Of a stretch of 64,000 bases of DNA, positions 15,702-24,075 are shown one piece after another; position 1 is the stretch's first letter, and every line of letters begins with the position of its first letter. The position numbers and the translations under genes were made by a program. Origin of the DNA: Oribacterium sp. UBA4274 (GTDB lineage: Bacteria > Bacillota > Clostridia > Lachnospirales > Lachnospiraceae); assembly GCA_002396005.1 (NCBI GenBank), contig DGVW01000052.1, positions 1 through 64,000 of the forward strand. Direction: 5' to 3'. The notes below the pieces were generated by a model. That model saw only the letters and a program-made list of their open reading frames with translations, searched no databases and was not told where the DNA came from.

Positions 15702-16784
15702 TTACTTCTTTGTGATATATCCCTTAGCTGCAAGATACTCGGCTGCCTCAACTCCGCCACCTGCTGCGCCACGAAGTGTATTATGGCTGAGACCTACGAA
15801 CTTCCAGTCATAGATGGAATCCTCACGGATACGTCCGATAGAGATACCCATACCCTTCTCATAATCCACATCAAGGCTGACCTGTGGACGGTTATCATCC
15901 TCCAGATACTGGATGAAATGCTCAGGAGCTGATGGAAGCTTGAGTGCCTGCGGTTCTCCTGTATAGTCTCTCAGAGCCTGTACAAGCTCCTCCTTGGTAG
16001 GATTCTTATGGAACTTAACAAAAACAGTAGCTGTATGGCCATTGAGGATAGGTACTCTGATGCACTGTGCAGAAATCTTGATGTCCTCACAGAGATCGAT
16101 ATGATCCCCATTGAGTGTACCAAGTACTCTCAGCGGTTCCTTCTCTGACTTCTCTTCCTCACCGCCGATATAAGGGATGATGTTATGCTCCATCTCAGGC
16201 CATGATTCAAAGTTCTTACCTGCACCGGAAATTGCCTGGTAGGTTGAAACGATAACCTCATACGGCTCAAACTTACGCCATGCGGCAAGTGCCGGTGTGT
16301 ATGACTGTATAGAACAGTTAGGCTTAACAGCGATGAAACCTCTCGTTGTACCGAGTCTCTTCTTCTGAGCCTCGATAAGCTTGTAGTGATCAGGATTAAT
16401 CTCAGGAACTACCATAGGTACATCCGGTGTCCATCTATGTGCAGAGTTATTTGAGACTACAGGTGTTTCTGTCTTGGCATAAGCCTCCTCAAAAGCACGG
16501 ATCTCATCCTTTTTCATATCAACTGCGGAAAATACAAAATCAACATCCTTGACTACTTCATCAATCTTGGATACATCCTTGACAATCATGTTTTTTACAG
16601 ACTCAGGCATAGGAATATCCAGCTTCCATCTGCCCTCAACTGCCTTTTCATAGGTCTGACCTGCAGATCTTGGTGATGCTGCAAGAGTTGTAAGCTCAAA
16701 CCATGGGTGATTCTCAAGAAGTGTGATGAATCTCTGTCCAACCATACCGGTTGCACCGAGGACGCCAACCTTTAACTTTTCCAT
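15702..16784 (-). CDS. asd: Aspartate-semialdehyde dehydrogenase (archaeal/fungal-like type)
   Basis: Asd reduces beta-aspartyl phosphate with NADPH to aspartate semialdehyde, the branch point to lysine, diaminopimelate, threonine and methionine. The 360-residue protein begins EKLKVGVLGATGMVGQRFI with the dinucleotide-binding glycine motif. The catalytic cysteine is in VKPNCSIQSYTPAL, and the C-terminal ISIGRIREDS and LSHNTLRGAAGGGVEAAEYL are typical. The sequence resembles the archaeal and yeast form more than the enterobacterial one. The ATG at 16784 is preferred to the TTG two codons upstream because GGAG is then 9 nt away. A clear promoter lies at 16830-16858. The 190-nt upstream gap shows no lysine riboswitch or T-box. 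Confidence 0.95.
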   Translation of the reverse strand: MEKLKVGVLGATGMVGQRFITLLENHPWFELTTLAASPRSAGQTYEKAVEGRWKLDIPMPESVKNMIVKDVSKIDEVVKDVDFVFSAVDMKKDEIRAFEEAYAKTETPVVSNNSAHRWTPDVPMVVPEINPDHYKLIEAQKKRLGTTRGFIAVKPNCSIQSYTPALAAWRKFEPYEVIVSTYQAISGAGKNFESWPEMEHNIIPYIGGEEEKSEKEPLRVLGTLNGDHIDLCEDIKISAQCIRVPILNGHTATVFVKFHKNPTKEELVQALRDYTGEPQALKLPSAPEHFIQYLEDDNRPQVSLDVDYEKGMGISIGRIREDSIYDWKFVGLSHNTLRGAAGGGVEAAEYLAAKGYITKK

Positions 16785-16829
16785 AATCAATATCTCCTCT
16801 AAACAATGTAATAATTACAGTTAGTAGTA

Positions 16830-16858
16830 TTTATATTACTAAAAGCACTTTAAATCAA
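16830..16858 (-). promoter_or_regulatory. Sigma-A type promoter for asd
   Basis: Minus strand TTGATT (16853-16858) and TATAAA (16830-16835) are separated by 17 bp. The predicted start is about 40 nt before the asd ATG, leaving a short leader without room for a riboswitch. Confidence 0.65.
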
Positions 16859-16980
16859 TAAACTTTTATTCATATCTGCCCTTAACCGGAGGATATAACA
16901 AAACATTATCATCAAAAAAATCTTTATAACTCGAGATTATCACTTTTTTGGTATCTTTCAGATTGATTGTAATGATTACA

Positions 16981-19218
16981 TCAATGTTTCGTTCCCTTAC
17001 CTGCACGGTTGGCAAGCTTCAATCTATTCAGATTGAGGGTTTTCTTGTTTACAGTGATATCAACCGGATCAACACCAAGGAGATATATATCATCCAGTTC
17101 ATCATTCTTTCCGAGCTTTATACCCAATACACCCTTACTGTTCTTTTTCTGTAAAGGAATGTCACTCAGTGAACATCTGAGCATATAGCCCTCATGTGTT
17201 CTGAATACAATATCAGTCTCATAACCCATCATGGTGATATTTATGACCTTGTCTCCATCATTAAGCTTTGTTGCAACAACTACCTTGTTGGCAGTCTCAA
17301 ACTCGCTGGTCTCAACAAGCTTGACCATAGCATCCTTTGTTGCAAAGATAAGAGTCTTTCCCGCAAGAGCAGACTTGACATTGACATAAACGATTTCTTC
17401 ATCGTTTGCATTGTACTTACTTATGTTATCAATTGGCACACCCTTGTCTCTGTATTTACAAAGCGGCACATCCTGACACTTGATCTGATGCATATTTCCC
17501 TTGTCGGTAAACAGTAAAACTCTGTCTGTGTTCTTACACTTAAATACAAATCTGTTTTCAGCCTCTACCGCTTCCTGATTACGCTGCCAGGTCGCCTCGT
17601 CCATAAGCTTACAATAGCCAAACTTATCCTGAACATAATAGCAGTCGATTTCCTGAACTTCATTTTCATTGAATACAGCTTCCTCACCATCCTCTATGAG
17701 AGTTTTACGAGGCTTTGCATACTCTGATTTAATGAACATGAGATCCTCGGAAAGTACTTCATTCATCCGGTCACGACTTCCAAGTATGCCCTTATACTCC
17801 TTGATTTTTTTCAATGTCTCTGCATGCTGTTTCTTGAGTTCTATAAGTTCGAGACCGATGAGCTTGCTGAGGCGCATATCGAGTATTGCCTGAGCCTGAC
17901 GTTCTGTAAATGTAAACTCTTTTATAGTCTCTGCAAATTCCTTATCTCTGTCTCTGAACTTGATTCCGGCTATATCGCCGCACATAAGTGCTTTTTTGGC
18001 ATCGGCCTGAGATTTACAGCTGCGAAGCAACGCTATGATAGCATCAATAAGATCAACCGCCTTAATGAGACCATCCTGTATCTCCTTTTTATCGAGTTCC
18101 TTGTCAAGGAGTGCCTTATACTTCTTGCTCATGATCTCATACTGGAACTTAAGATAAGCTTTAAGTACTCCGCGGAGTGACATGGTCTCCGGGCGGCCTT
18201 CATTGATGGCAAGCATATTGACACCAAAGGTATCCTCAAGTCTGGTCTTCTTATAGAGAACATTCTTGATCCTGTCGATATCTGCACCGGCCTTCAGCTC
18301 AAGGACGATACGTATACCGTTTTTATCAGACTGGTTGGAAATATCCATTATCTCCGGAAGAACTTTGCTCTCAGCAAGCTGGGCTGTGTCCTGCATAAAC
18401 TTCATGATGCCCTGTCCGATCATAGTATACGGAATCTCTGTTACAACAAGCTTATCCCTGTCTGATCTGCCTGTTTTTTTCTCAAATACAAGCTTACCTC
18501 TGAGCTTCAGCTTTCCGGTTCCGGAACGATATATGTCAACAAGCTCTGACTTGTTGGCGATGATTCCGCCTGTCGGAAAATCAGGTCCCTTGAGATACTC
18601 CATCATCTCAGCCGTTTCCATGGCAGGATTGCGTAAGTATGCAAGAATGAGGTCAACTATCTCTCCGAGATTGTGACTCGGTGTAGATGTAGTCATACCT
18701 ACTGCGATACCTTCCGATCCGTTCAAAAGAAAATATGGAACTCTTGCAGGAAGAACAACAGGCTCTCTCAATGTTTCATCATAGTTAGGCTGAAAATCCA
18801 CAGCCATATCCAGATCCGCAAGCATACAATCATCAGTAAACTTATCAAGCTTAGCTTCTGTATATCGGGGTGCCGCTGCCGAATCTCCTTCTATAGAGCC
18901 AAAATTACCCTGTCCGTGTACCACAGGCTGCATACGCTTGAAATCCTGTGCCATTACTACCAGCGTATCGTAGATTGAAGCATCGCCATGGGGATGATAC
19001 TTACCCATAGTATCACCAACTATACGGGCCGACTTATATGTTGGACGATCATGGTTGGCATGAAGCTGATCCATGTCGTAAAGTACTCTTCTTTGTACCG
19101 GTTTCAAACCATCTCTGATATCCGGAACTGCTCTTGAAGTTATAACGCTCATTGAGTAATCGAGATAACTCTTCTGCATCTCCTCCGAATATTCAGTTGT
19201 CAAAATCTGTTCTGCCAT
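16981..19218 (-). CDS. parC: DNA topoisomerase IV subunit A (ParC/GyrA family)
   Basis: This 745-residue subunit cleaves and religates duplex DNA in a type IIA topoisomerase. Family landmarks are SVITSRAVPDIRDGLKPVQR, the active-site region AAAPRYTEAKL with the catalytic tyrosine near residue 120, and the long coiled-coil segment ending in DMRLSKLIGLEL. The C-terminal beta-pinwheel has no GyrA box (QRRGGKG-like): the corresponding loops read KYRDKGVP and KKNSKGVLG. This favours topoisomerase IV over gyrase. It lies 60 nt after parE and is surely co-transcribed with it. A separate gyrase would be expected elsewhere on the chromosome. Confidence 0.88.
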   Translation of the reverse strand: MAEQILTTEYSEEMQKSYLDYSMSVITSRAVPDIRDGLKPVQRRVLYDMDQLHANHDRPTYKSARIVGDTMGKYHPHGDASIYDTLVVMAQDFKRMQPVVHGQGNFGSIEGDSAAAPRYTEAKLDKFTDDCMLADLDMAVDFQPNYDETLREPVVLPARVPYFLLNGSEGIAVGMTTSTPSHNLGEIVDLILAYLRNPAMETAEMMEYLKGPDFPTGGIIANKSELVDIYRSGTGKLKLRGKLVFEKKTGRSDRDKLVVTEIPYTMIGQGIMKFMQDTAQLAESKVLPEIMDISNQSDKNGIRIVLELKAGADIDRIKNVLYKKTRLEDTFGVNMLAINEGRPETMSLRGVLKAYLKFQYEIMSKKYKALLDKELDKKEIQDGLIKAVDLIDAIIALLRSCKSQADAKKALMCGDIAGIKFRDRDKEFAETIKEFTFTERQAQAILDMRLSKLIGLELIELKKQHAETLKKIKEYKGILGSRDRMNEVLSEDLMFIKSEYAKPRKTLIEDGEEAVFNENEVQEIDCYYVQDKFGYCKLMDEATWQRNQEAVEAENRFVFKCKNTDRVLLFTDKGNMHQIKCQDVPLCKYRDKGVPIDNISKYNANDEEIVYVNVKSALAGKTLIFATKDAMVKLVETSEFETANKVVVATKLNDGDKVINITMMGYETDIVFRTHEGYMLRCSLSDIPLQKKNSKGVLGIKLGKNDELDDIYLLGVDPVDITVNKKTLNLNRLKLANRAGKGTKH

Positions 19219-19278
19219 AATATATCCTTAAATGTAGAAAAAACTGCCATATACAAAACGAAAATTTCTCTTCTGCTT

Positions 19279-21204
19279 CTATGCATCAATCACTGCTTCG
19301 TCTGCATGGTCATGTATGAAATCACGTCTCGGTCCTACTTCAGAACCCATAAGCATGCTGGTTACATCGGAAGCAAGACGTCCGTCCTCTATCTCAACTC
19401 TCTTTAATACACGGTTCTCCGGGTTAAGTGTTGTTTCCCAAAGCTGTTCCGGGTTCATCTCACCAAGACCCTTGAATCGTTTCAGGTCATATGTACCGGC
19501 CTTGTGATTCTTCTGATACTTTGTGAGAGCCGCCTCATCATAAAGATACTCAGATTCCTCCTTCTTATTGTGCGGAATAGCCTGATAAAGAGGAGGCATA
19601 GAAACATATACATGTCCTTCTGTTATGAGATCCGGCATGAAACGATACAGGAAAGTAAGAAGCAATGTATCAATATGAGATCCGTCAACATCGGCATCGG
19701 TCATCAGGATGATCTTGTCATATCGAAGCTTCGTTATATCGAAATCATTTCCGTATCCCTCAGAGAAACCGCAGCCAAAGGTATTGATCATAGTCTTGAT
19801 CTCAGCATTGGCAAGCACCTTGTCGATAGATGCCTTCTCAACATTCAGAATCTTACCTCTGAGAGGCAGGATAGCCTGAGTGCGTCTGTCCCTGTGATTC
19901 TTGGCAGAACCACCCGCAGAGTCTCCCTCTACGATAAAGATTTCACACTCCTCAGGATTCTTGGATATGCAGTTTGCGAGCTTACCGTTGGAATCGAAGC
20001 TGTACTTGCCCTTGCTAAGCATGTTGTTCTTGGCCTTGGCTTCCTGCTTTCTGATCTTGGCAGATTTTTCCGCACAGGCAATAATAGACTTAACCACTTC
20101 AACGTTTCTGTCAAAATAATGCTGAAGTTCTGAATCTACTATGGCCGAAACGTACTTGTTTGCATCCTGGCTGGCAAGCTTTGTCTTGGTCTGTCCCTCG
20201 AATATAGGATCCGGATACTTGATTGCAACAACTGCGATCATTCCGTTACGTGTATCCGCACCTGTAAAGTTTTCATCCTTCTCCTTCAGGATGCCAAGCT
20301 GTCTTGCATAGCTGTTGATAAGCTGGGCAAACTTGGATTTAAATCCCGTAATATGCGTTCCACCCTCACGGGTTGCAATATTGTTACAGAAACCGTAAAT
20401 GTTTTCCTCGAACTCATCACGGAACTGAATACAACACTCAAGTGTGGTACCCTCTGTCTCACCTTTAAAGTAAATCTCAGGAGTCACGGTATCTTTGCCC
20501 TTATTGACATCCTTGACATATGCCATGATGCCCTCAGGCTCATGATAATCAATCACAACCGGAGCATCACCTCTATCATCTTTATAATGGATGGTGAGTT
20601 CAGGGTTCAGATACGCAGTTTCATGAAGTCTCGACTGAAGCCAGTCCTCTCTGAATCTTGTTTTTTCAAATATCTCGGAATCCGGAATAAACATGGTTTC
20701 AGTTCCTGTCTCCTTGGTCTTGCCGATAACAGGAAGCAGCCCCTTTACAAGCTCCGTAGTTGGTTTTCCGCGTTCATAAGTATCCTCGGATATCTTTCCA
20801 TCCTGATATACACGTATCCTCATAAACGATGAAAGTGCATTAACAACCGAAGAACCTACTCCATGGAGACCTCCTGATGTCTTGTAGGACTTGTTGTCAA
20901 ACTTTCCGCCGGCATGCAGAGTAGTGAGAACTACACGCTCTGCTGACACACCCTTCTGGTGCATGCCTACCGGGATACCACGACCGTCATCCCTCACTGT
21001 GCAGGATCCGTCCTTACCCAATGTAATCCAGATATTCTGTGCATAACCGGCTAGATGCTCATCAACTGAATTGTCTACAATCTCGTAGATAAGATGGTTT
21101 AGTCCCTGAGAAGTGACTGAACCTATATACATGCCGGGTCTTACTCTTACCGGCTCCAGGCCCTCAAGGACTGTGATACTCGAAGCATCATATTTCTCTG
21201 CCAT
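19279..21204 (-). CDS. parE: DNA topoisomerase IV subunit B (ParE/GyrB family)
   Basis: The 641-residue ATPase subunit of the type IIA enzyme starts with the GHKL fold: GLEPVRVRPGMYIGS, EIVDNSVDEHLAG, VRDDGRGIPVG and the ATP lid GGKFDNKSYKTSGGLHGVG. The transducer region follows, then the toprim domain with EIFIVEGDSAGGSAKN and ILMTDADVDGSHID. The C-terminal tail has LKRFKGLGEMNPEQLWETT. Length and absence of the long insert of proteobacterial GyrB fit ParE. SD TAGGAG lies 7-8 nt before the ATG. The upstream leader of about 165 nt carries a palindrome at 21343-21367. Confidence 0.9.
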   Translation of the reverse strand: MAEKYDASSITVLEGLEPVRVRPGMYIGSVTSQGLNHLIYEIVDNSVDEHLAGYAQNIWITLGKDGSCTVRDDGRGIPVGMHQKGVSAERVVLTTLHAGGKFDNKSYKTSGGLHGVGSSVVNALSSFMRIRVYQDGKISEDTYERGKPTTELVKGLLPVIGKTKETGTETMFIPDSEIFEKTRFREDWLQSRLHETAYLNPELTIHYKDDRGDAPVVIDYHEPEGIMAYVKDVNKGKDTVTPEIYFKGETEGTTLECCIQFRDEFEENIYGFCNNIATREGGTHITGFKSKFAQLINSYARQLGILKEKDENFTGADTRNGMIAVVAIKYPDPIFEGQTKTKLASQDANKYVSAIVDSELQHYFDRNVEVVKSIIACAEKSAKIRKQEAKAKNNMLSKGKYSFDSNGKLANCISKNPEECEIFIVEGDSAGGSAKNHRDRRTQAILPLRGKILNVEKASIDKVLANAEIKTMINTFGCGFSEGYGNDFDITKLRYDKIILMTDADVDGSHIDTLLLTFLYRFMPDLITEGHVYVSMPPLYQAIPHNKKEESEYLYDEAALTKYQKNHKAGTYDLKRFKGLGEMNPEQLWETTLNPENRVLKRVEIEDGRLASDVTSMLMGSEVGPRRDFIHDHADEAVIDA

Positions 21205-21342
21205 TTAAAAACTCCTAAATAATATATTGTTTAATGTAAAGGTTAAAAGTATGAACCCGAAGTGCCTGCAGTGCACCACTCTCGGACAGCAACTACTTAT
21301 ATCCCTACATCCTAAATCAAATTAAATTTATCCGAAATTACC

Positions 21343-21367
21343 TGTGCTCCAAAAATTTTAGAGCACA
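21343..21367. promoter_or_regulatory. 25-bp palindrome in the parE leader
   Basis: TGTGCTC (21343-21349) and GAGCACA (21361-21367) flank an AT-rich core that is itself nearly self-complementary. It lies just downstream of the predicted parE promoter, so it could be an operator or a stable RNA hairpin near the 5' end of the transcript. It does not match the Clostridia/Bacillus LexA box. Confidence 0.45.
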
Positions 21368-21377
21368 ACCGTTTGTA

Positions 21378-21407
21378 AATATATCATAGTGCCGGCAAAA
21401 TTATCAA
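21378..21407 (-). promoter_or_regulatory. Promoter for parE-parC
   Basis: Minus strand TTGATA (21402-21407) and TATATT (21378-21383) are spaced by 18 bp. The rest of the 486-nt intergenic region between parE and the divergent phosphoribosyltransferase holds the palindrome at 21343-21367 and the phosphoribosyltransferase leader, and no other gene. Confidence 0.5.
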
Positions 21408-21523
21408 GCACAACTGTCCACATTCCTCTGTATTTCCCGTAAAGAAGTTGATAATTATCACGGCAACATATTTCCTTTTTTACATATATTTGAAAATAAT
21501 ATTTATTTTATCTCCCGAAATGA

Positions 21524-21690
21524 TATAATAGATTCATCAATATCGTGTAGTCCTGCTTTTTGGGATTTAAAAAACAAACAGTTTTCCGCGACGCAATACG
21601 TGATTGCAGAAACCTCGGTATCATTTGATATTTTTCAAGCTGTATGAGTGCCGGGGTTTGGCACCAAAGAAAACAGACAAGGAGTAACTT
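21524..21690 (+). promoter_or_regulatory. Promoter -10 box and structured leader of the phosphoribosyltransferase gene
   Basis: TATAAT at 21524-21529 suggests transcription starting near 21536; the -35 box is poor. The leader of about 155 nt can form two mutually exclusive stems. CCTCGGTAT (21613-21621) pairs with GTGCCGGGG (21648-21656), while the same GTGCC (21648-21652) also pairs with GGCAC (21660-21664) in a tight hairpin 20 nt upstream of the ribosome-binding site. I cannot match it to a known purine, PRPP, ZTP or guanidine riboswitch. It could be an RNA switch or simply structured. Confidence 0.4.
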
Positions 21691-22329
21691 ATGCAGAAAC
21701 CTTATCAAAAAATCGAAGCTCATGGTATATCTGTCCCTCTCAAGGTCACAAAGGGACACTTTGCCACAAACCACTCTCATACAAACTACTATATCGATCT
21801 CACAACCGTAAAGGCCAGAGCATCTGAGGCTCACAGCGTGGCCGTAAGACTGGTTGAACAGGGGCTCTACAGCCTGGTCATCGATACTATCATCTGTGAC
21901 GAGGGAACTGAGGTCATCGGTGCATTTATAGCAGAAGAACTGACCAAGAACGGTTTCATCAATACAAATGCTCACAAGACAATTTACATTGTTAAGCCTG
22001 AGTTCAACACCAATTCACAAATCATCTTCCGTGACAATATAAAGCCTATGATCAAGGATAAGAACGTTCTCATCGTAGAAGGCTCTGTATCAACAGGAAG
22101 AACCATCAACAGAGTCATGGAGGCAGTTCACTATTATGGCGGTAAGCTCAGCGGCATTTCGGCCGTTTTCAGTGCTATAACCTCCTTCAACAATATGCCT
22201 GTTATCTCCGTTTATGGAAAAAACGAGGTTCCTGACTATATTTACAATGATTACCACGACTGTCCTCTCTGCAAGGCAGGTCAGCCTATAGAAGGACTCG
22301 TTAATTCTTTCGGTGTATCCATGATTTGA
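21691..22329 (+). CDS. Phosphoribosyltransferase, orotate phosphoribosyltransferase-like
   Basis: This 212-residue protein is a type I phosphoribosyltransferase, of the kind often annotated as orotate phosphoribosyltransferase in Clostridia. The PRPP-binding loop is KNVLIVEGSVSTGRTINRVM (about residues 122-142), followed by an EAVHYYGGKLSGISAVFSAI strand. The two acidic residues that usually bind the ribose of PRPP (DD or ED) appear here as E-G, an atypical loop. A CPLCKAGQPIEGL segment near the C terminus has two closely spaced cysteines that might bind a metal. Other pyrimidine genes are absent next to it. AAGGAG precedes the ATG. Exact base specificity is undetermined. Confidence 0.75.
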   Translation: MQKPYQKIEAHGISVPLKVTKGHFATNHSHTNYYIDLTTVKARASEAHSVAVRLVEQGLYSLVIDTIICDEGTEVIGAFIAEELTKNGFINTNAHKTIYIVKPEFNTNSQIIFRDNIKPMIKDKNVLIVEGSVSTGRTINRVMEAVHYYGGKLSGISAVFSAITSFNNMPVISVYGKNEVPDYIYNDYHDCPLCKAGQPIEGLVNSFGVSMI

Positions 22330-22394
22330 TGAAGTAAATACAGAATGGCAGTCTGTCAATCTGTATTCAGCTAAACCCAAACTATACTAATTAA

Positions 22395-22445
22395 GCCACA
22401 GCATCTATCGCTTCCAATCAGAATCGTAGAATGCTGTGGCTTCTT
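22395..22445 (+). terminator. Bidirectional terminator between the phosphoribosyltransferase gene and galT
   Basis: A 10-bp stem GCCACAGCAT (22395-22404) / ATGCTGTGGC (22431-22440) with an inner stem is followed on the plus strand by TTCTTTATTGTT and on the minus strand by TTAATTAG. It lies between two convergent genes. Confidence 0.7.
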
Positions 22446-22469
22446 TATTGTTATATAAAAGATAATCGA

Positions 22470-24059
22470 TCAAATAGTCGCAATGAATCTGTCAAATGCA
22501 GCCTGTCCTTCCGGAGTTCTCTTGTAAACTCCGGCATCTTCAAGAACATGCATGAATACCTTTCCGATCTCATCCTGAAGAATCTTATCTATATTGCTCT
22601 CATCTATATCAATGCCCTGTTCATAGTATGCATCAGCAAATTCATCAACCCAGTCAGCATGCTTGCTTATGGTCTCGATACTACGGATATCAGCACCGGA
22701 GAGGTATGCCTCCTTAAGCTCTGCCATCTCGTTCTTCAATCTGCTCGGAAGGACCGCAAGACCCATGACCTCGATAAGTCCGATATTTTCCTTCTTGATA
22801 TGATGAAGCTTAGCGTGAGGATGATATACCCCCAAAGGATGCTCCTCTGTAGTGATATTGTTACGAAGCACCAGGTCAAGCTGGAACTCATCCTGAACTT
22901 TTCTCGCAATAGGAGTTATGGTCGAATGTGGGACACCGTCAGTCTCTGCATAGATAAATGCGCTCTCATCCGTATAACTTCTCCACTTGCCTAGTATCCT
23001 GTCAGCAAGTTCCGCAATCCTGTCAGTGTCTGTGCCTGAAAGACGGATAACTGACATCGGCCACTTTACAACTCCTGCCTTGATATCCTCAAATCCCGGA
23101 ACAGTAAAGCTTCTCTCTACAGGAGCCTTTGCCATGGCGAACTCATAATTTCCACCTTGGAAATGCTCATGTGCCAGGATCGAGCCGCCAACGATCGGAA
23201 GATCGGCATTGGAACCTACAAAATAATGCGGGAACTGATGGACAAAATCAAAAAGCTTTAAGAAAGCATTTTTATCGATTTTCATCGGAGTATGCCTGGT
23301 GTTGAGTACAATGCAATGCTCATTGTAATAAACATATGGTGAGTACTGGAAGCCCCACTCCTGTCCCTCTATCTCTATCGGTATGATACGGTGATTTTCT
23401 CTTGCCGGATAGTCAACACGGCCCGCATAGCCCTCGCACTCACAACAAAGCTGGCACTTTGGATATCCGGTCTGCTTTGCCTTACCTGCTGCAGCTATGG
23501 CCTTAGGATCCTTCTCCGGCTTACTGAGATTTATGGTGATATCAAGCTTCCCATATTCTGTCTCAGTCTTCCATTTGAGATCCTTCTTTACTCTGTAGCG
23601 TCTGATGTAGTCAGTATCCCTCGAGAAGGTATAGTACCAATCAGTGGCAAGCTTTGGGTCCTCCTCATAAAGGCCTGAAAAGTACGCCTGCACCTCTGAA
23701 GGTCTCGGAGTCAAAGCACCCATAAGCTTTGTGTCAAAAAGATCTCTGTATACAACAGAATCCCCCTCCGTAAGGCCATGCTCTACTGCATAATCGTCGA
23801 GAACTCTCAAAACTCCTTCGAGATATGAACCATCATCAATAACCCCATTTTCTGTAGTGGTCTTATATTCCTCTGCCCAAACCTCATCGAACGGAAGCTT
23901 CTCTGCCTCTTCCATGACATCATCCTTAGTGACAGTCACTTCATCAATCCTGAGATTAAGCGCAACCGTATTTAACGCCCAGATGATGTCCTCTTCCTCT
24001 ATCAGATTTGTTCTGTAAGCATATGCCACCAGATTCTTTATTCCATTCTGTATATCCAT
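22470..24059 (-). CDS. galT: UDP-glucose-hexose-1-phosphate uridylyltransferase (Firmicutes type)
   Basis: GalT exchanges galactose-1-phosphate and UDP-glucose for UDP-galactose and glucose-1-phosphate in the Leloir pathway. At 529 residues it is the long Gram-positive type, unlike the about 350-residue enterobacterial GalT. The active-site histidines are in VGGSILAHEHFQGGNYEFAM (about residues 292-311). CQLCCECEGYAGR may be a structural metal site. Other conserved regions are ENHRIIPIEIEGQEWGFQYS and GVYHPHAKLHHIKKENIGL. It follows galE by 16 nt and is the last gene of galK-galE-galT, ending at a bidirectional terminator. SD AAGGTG precedes the ATG. Confidence 0.95.
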   Translation of the reverse strand: MDIQNGIKNLVAYAYRTNLIEEEDIIWALNTVALNLRIDEVTVTKDDVMEEAEKLPFDEVWAEEYKTTTENGVIDDGSYLEGVLRVLDDYAVEHGLTEGDSVVYRDLFDTKLMGALTPRPSEVQAYFSGLYEEDPKLATDWYYTFSRDTDYIRRYRVKKDLKWKTETEYGKLDITINLSKPEKDPKAIAAAGKAKQTGYPKCQLCCECEGYAGRVDYPARENHRIIPIEIEGQEWGFQYSPYVYYNEHCIVLNTRHTPMKIDKNAFLKLFDFVHQFPHYFVGSNADLPIVGGSILAHEHFQGGNYEFAMAKAPVERSFTVPGFEDIKAGVVKWPMSVIRLSGTDTDRIAELADRILGKWRSYTDESAFIYAETDGVPHSTITPIARKVQDEFQLDLVLRNNITTEEHPLGVYHPHAKLHHIKKENIGLIEVMGLAVLPSRLKNEMAELKEAYLSGADIRSIETISKHADWVDEFADAYYEQGIDIDESNIDKILQDEIGKVFMHVLEDAGVYKRTPEGQAAFDRFIATI

Positions 24060-24075
24060 TGTTTTACACCTTTAA

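Noticed and set aside
16785..16980. Lysine riboswitch or T-box upstream of asd
   Set aside because: The predicted start leaves only about 40 nt of leader, and no T-box sequence or lysine-riboswitch core is seen.
21508..21975. 155-codon ORF on the minus strand opposite the phosphoribosyltransferase
   Set aside because: It is antisense to a clear gene, has an improbable cysteine-rich composition and no start signals.
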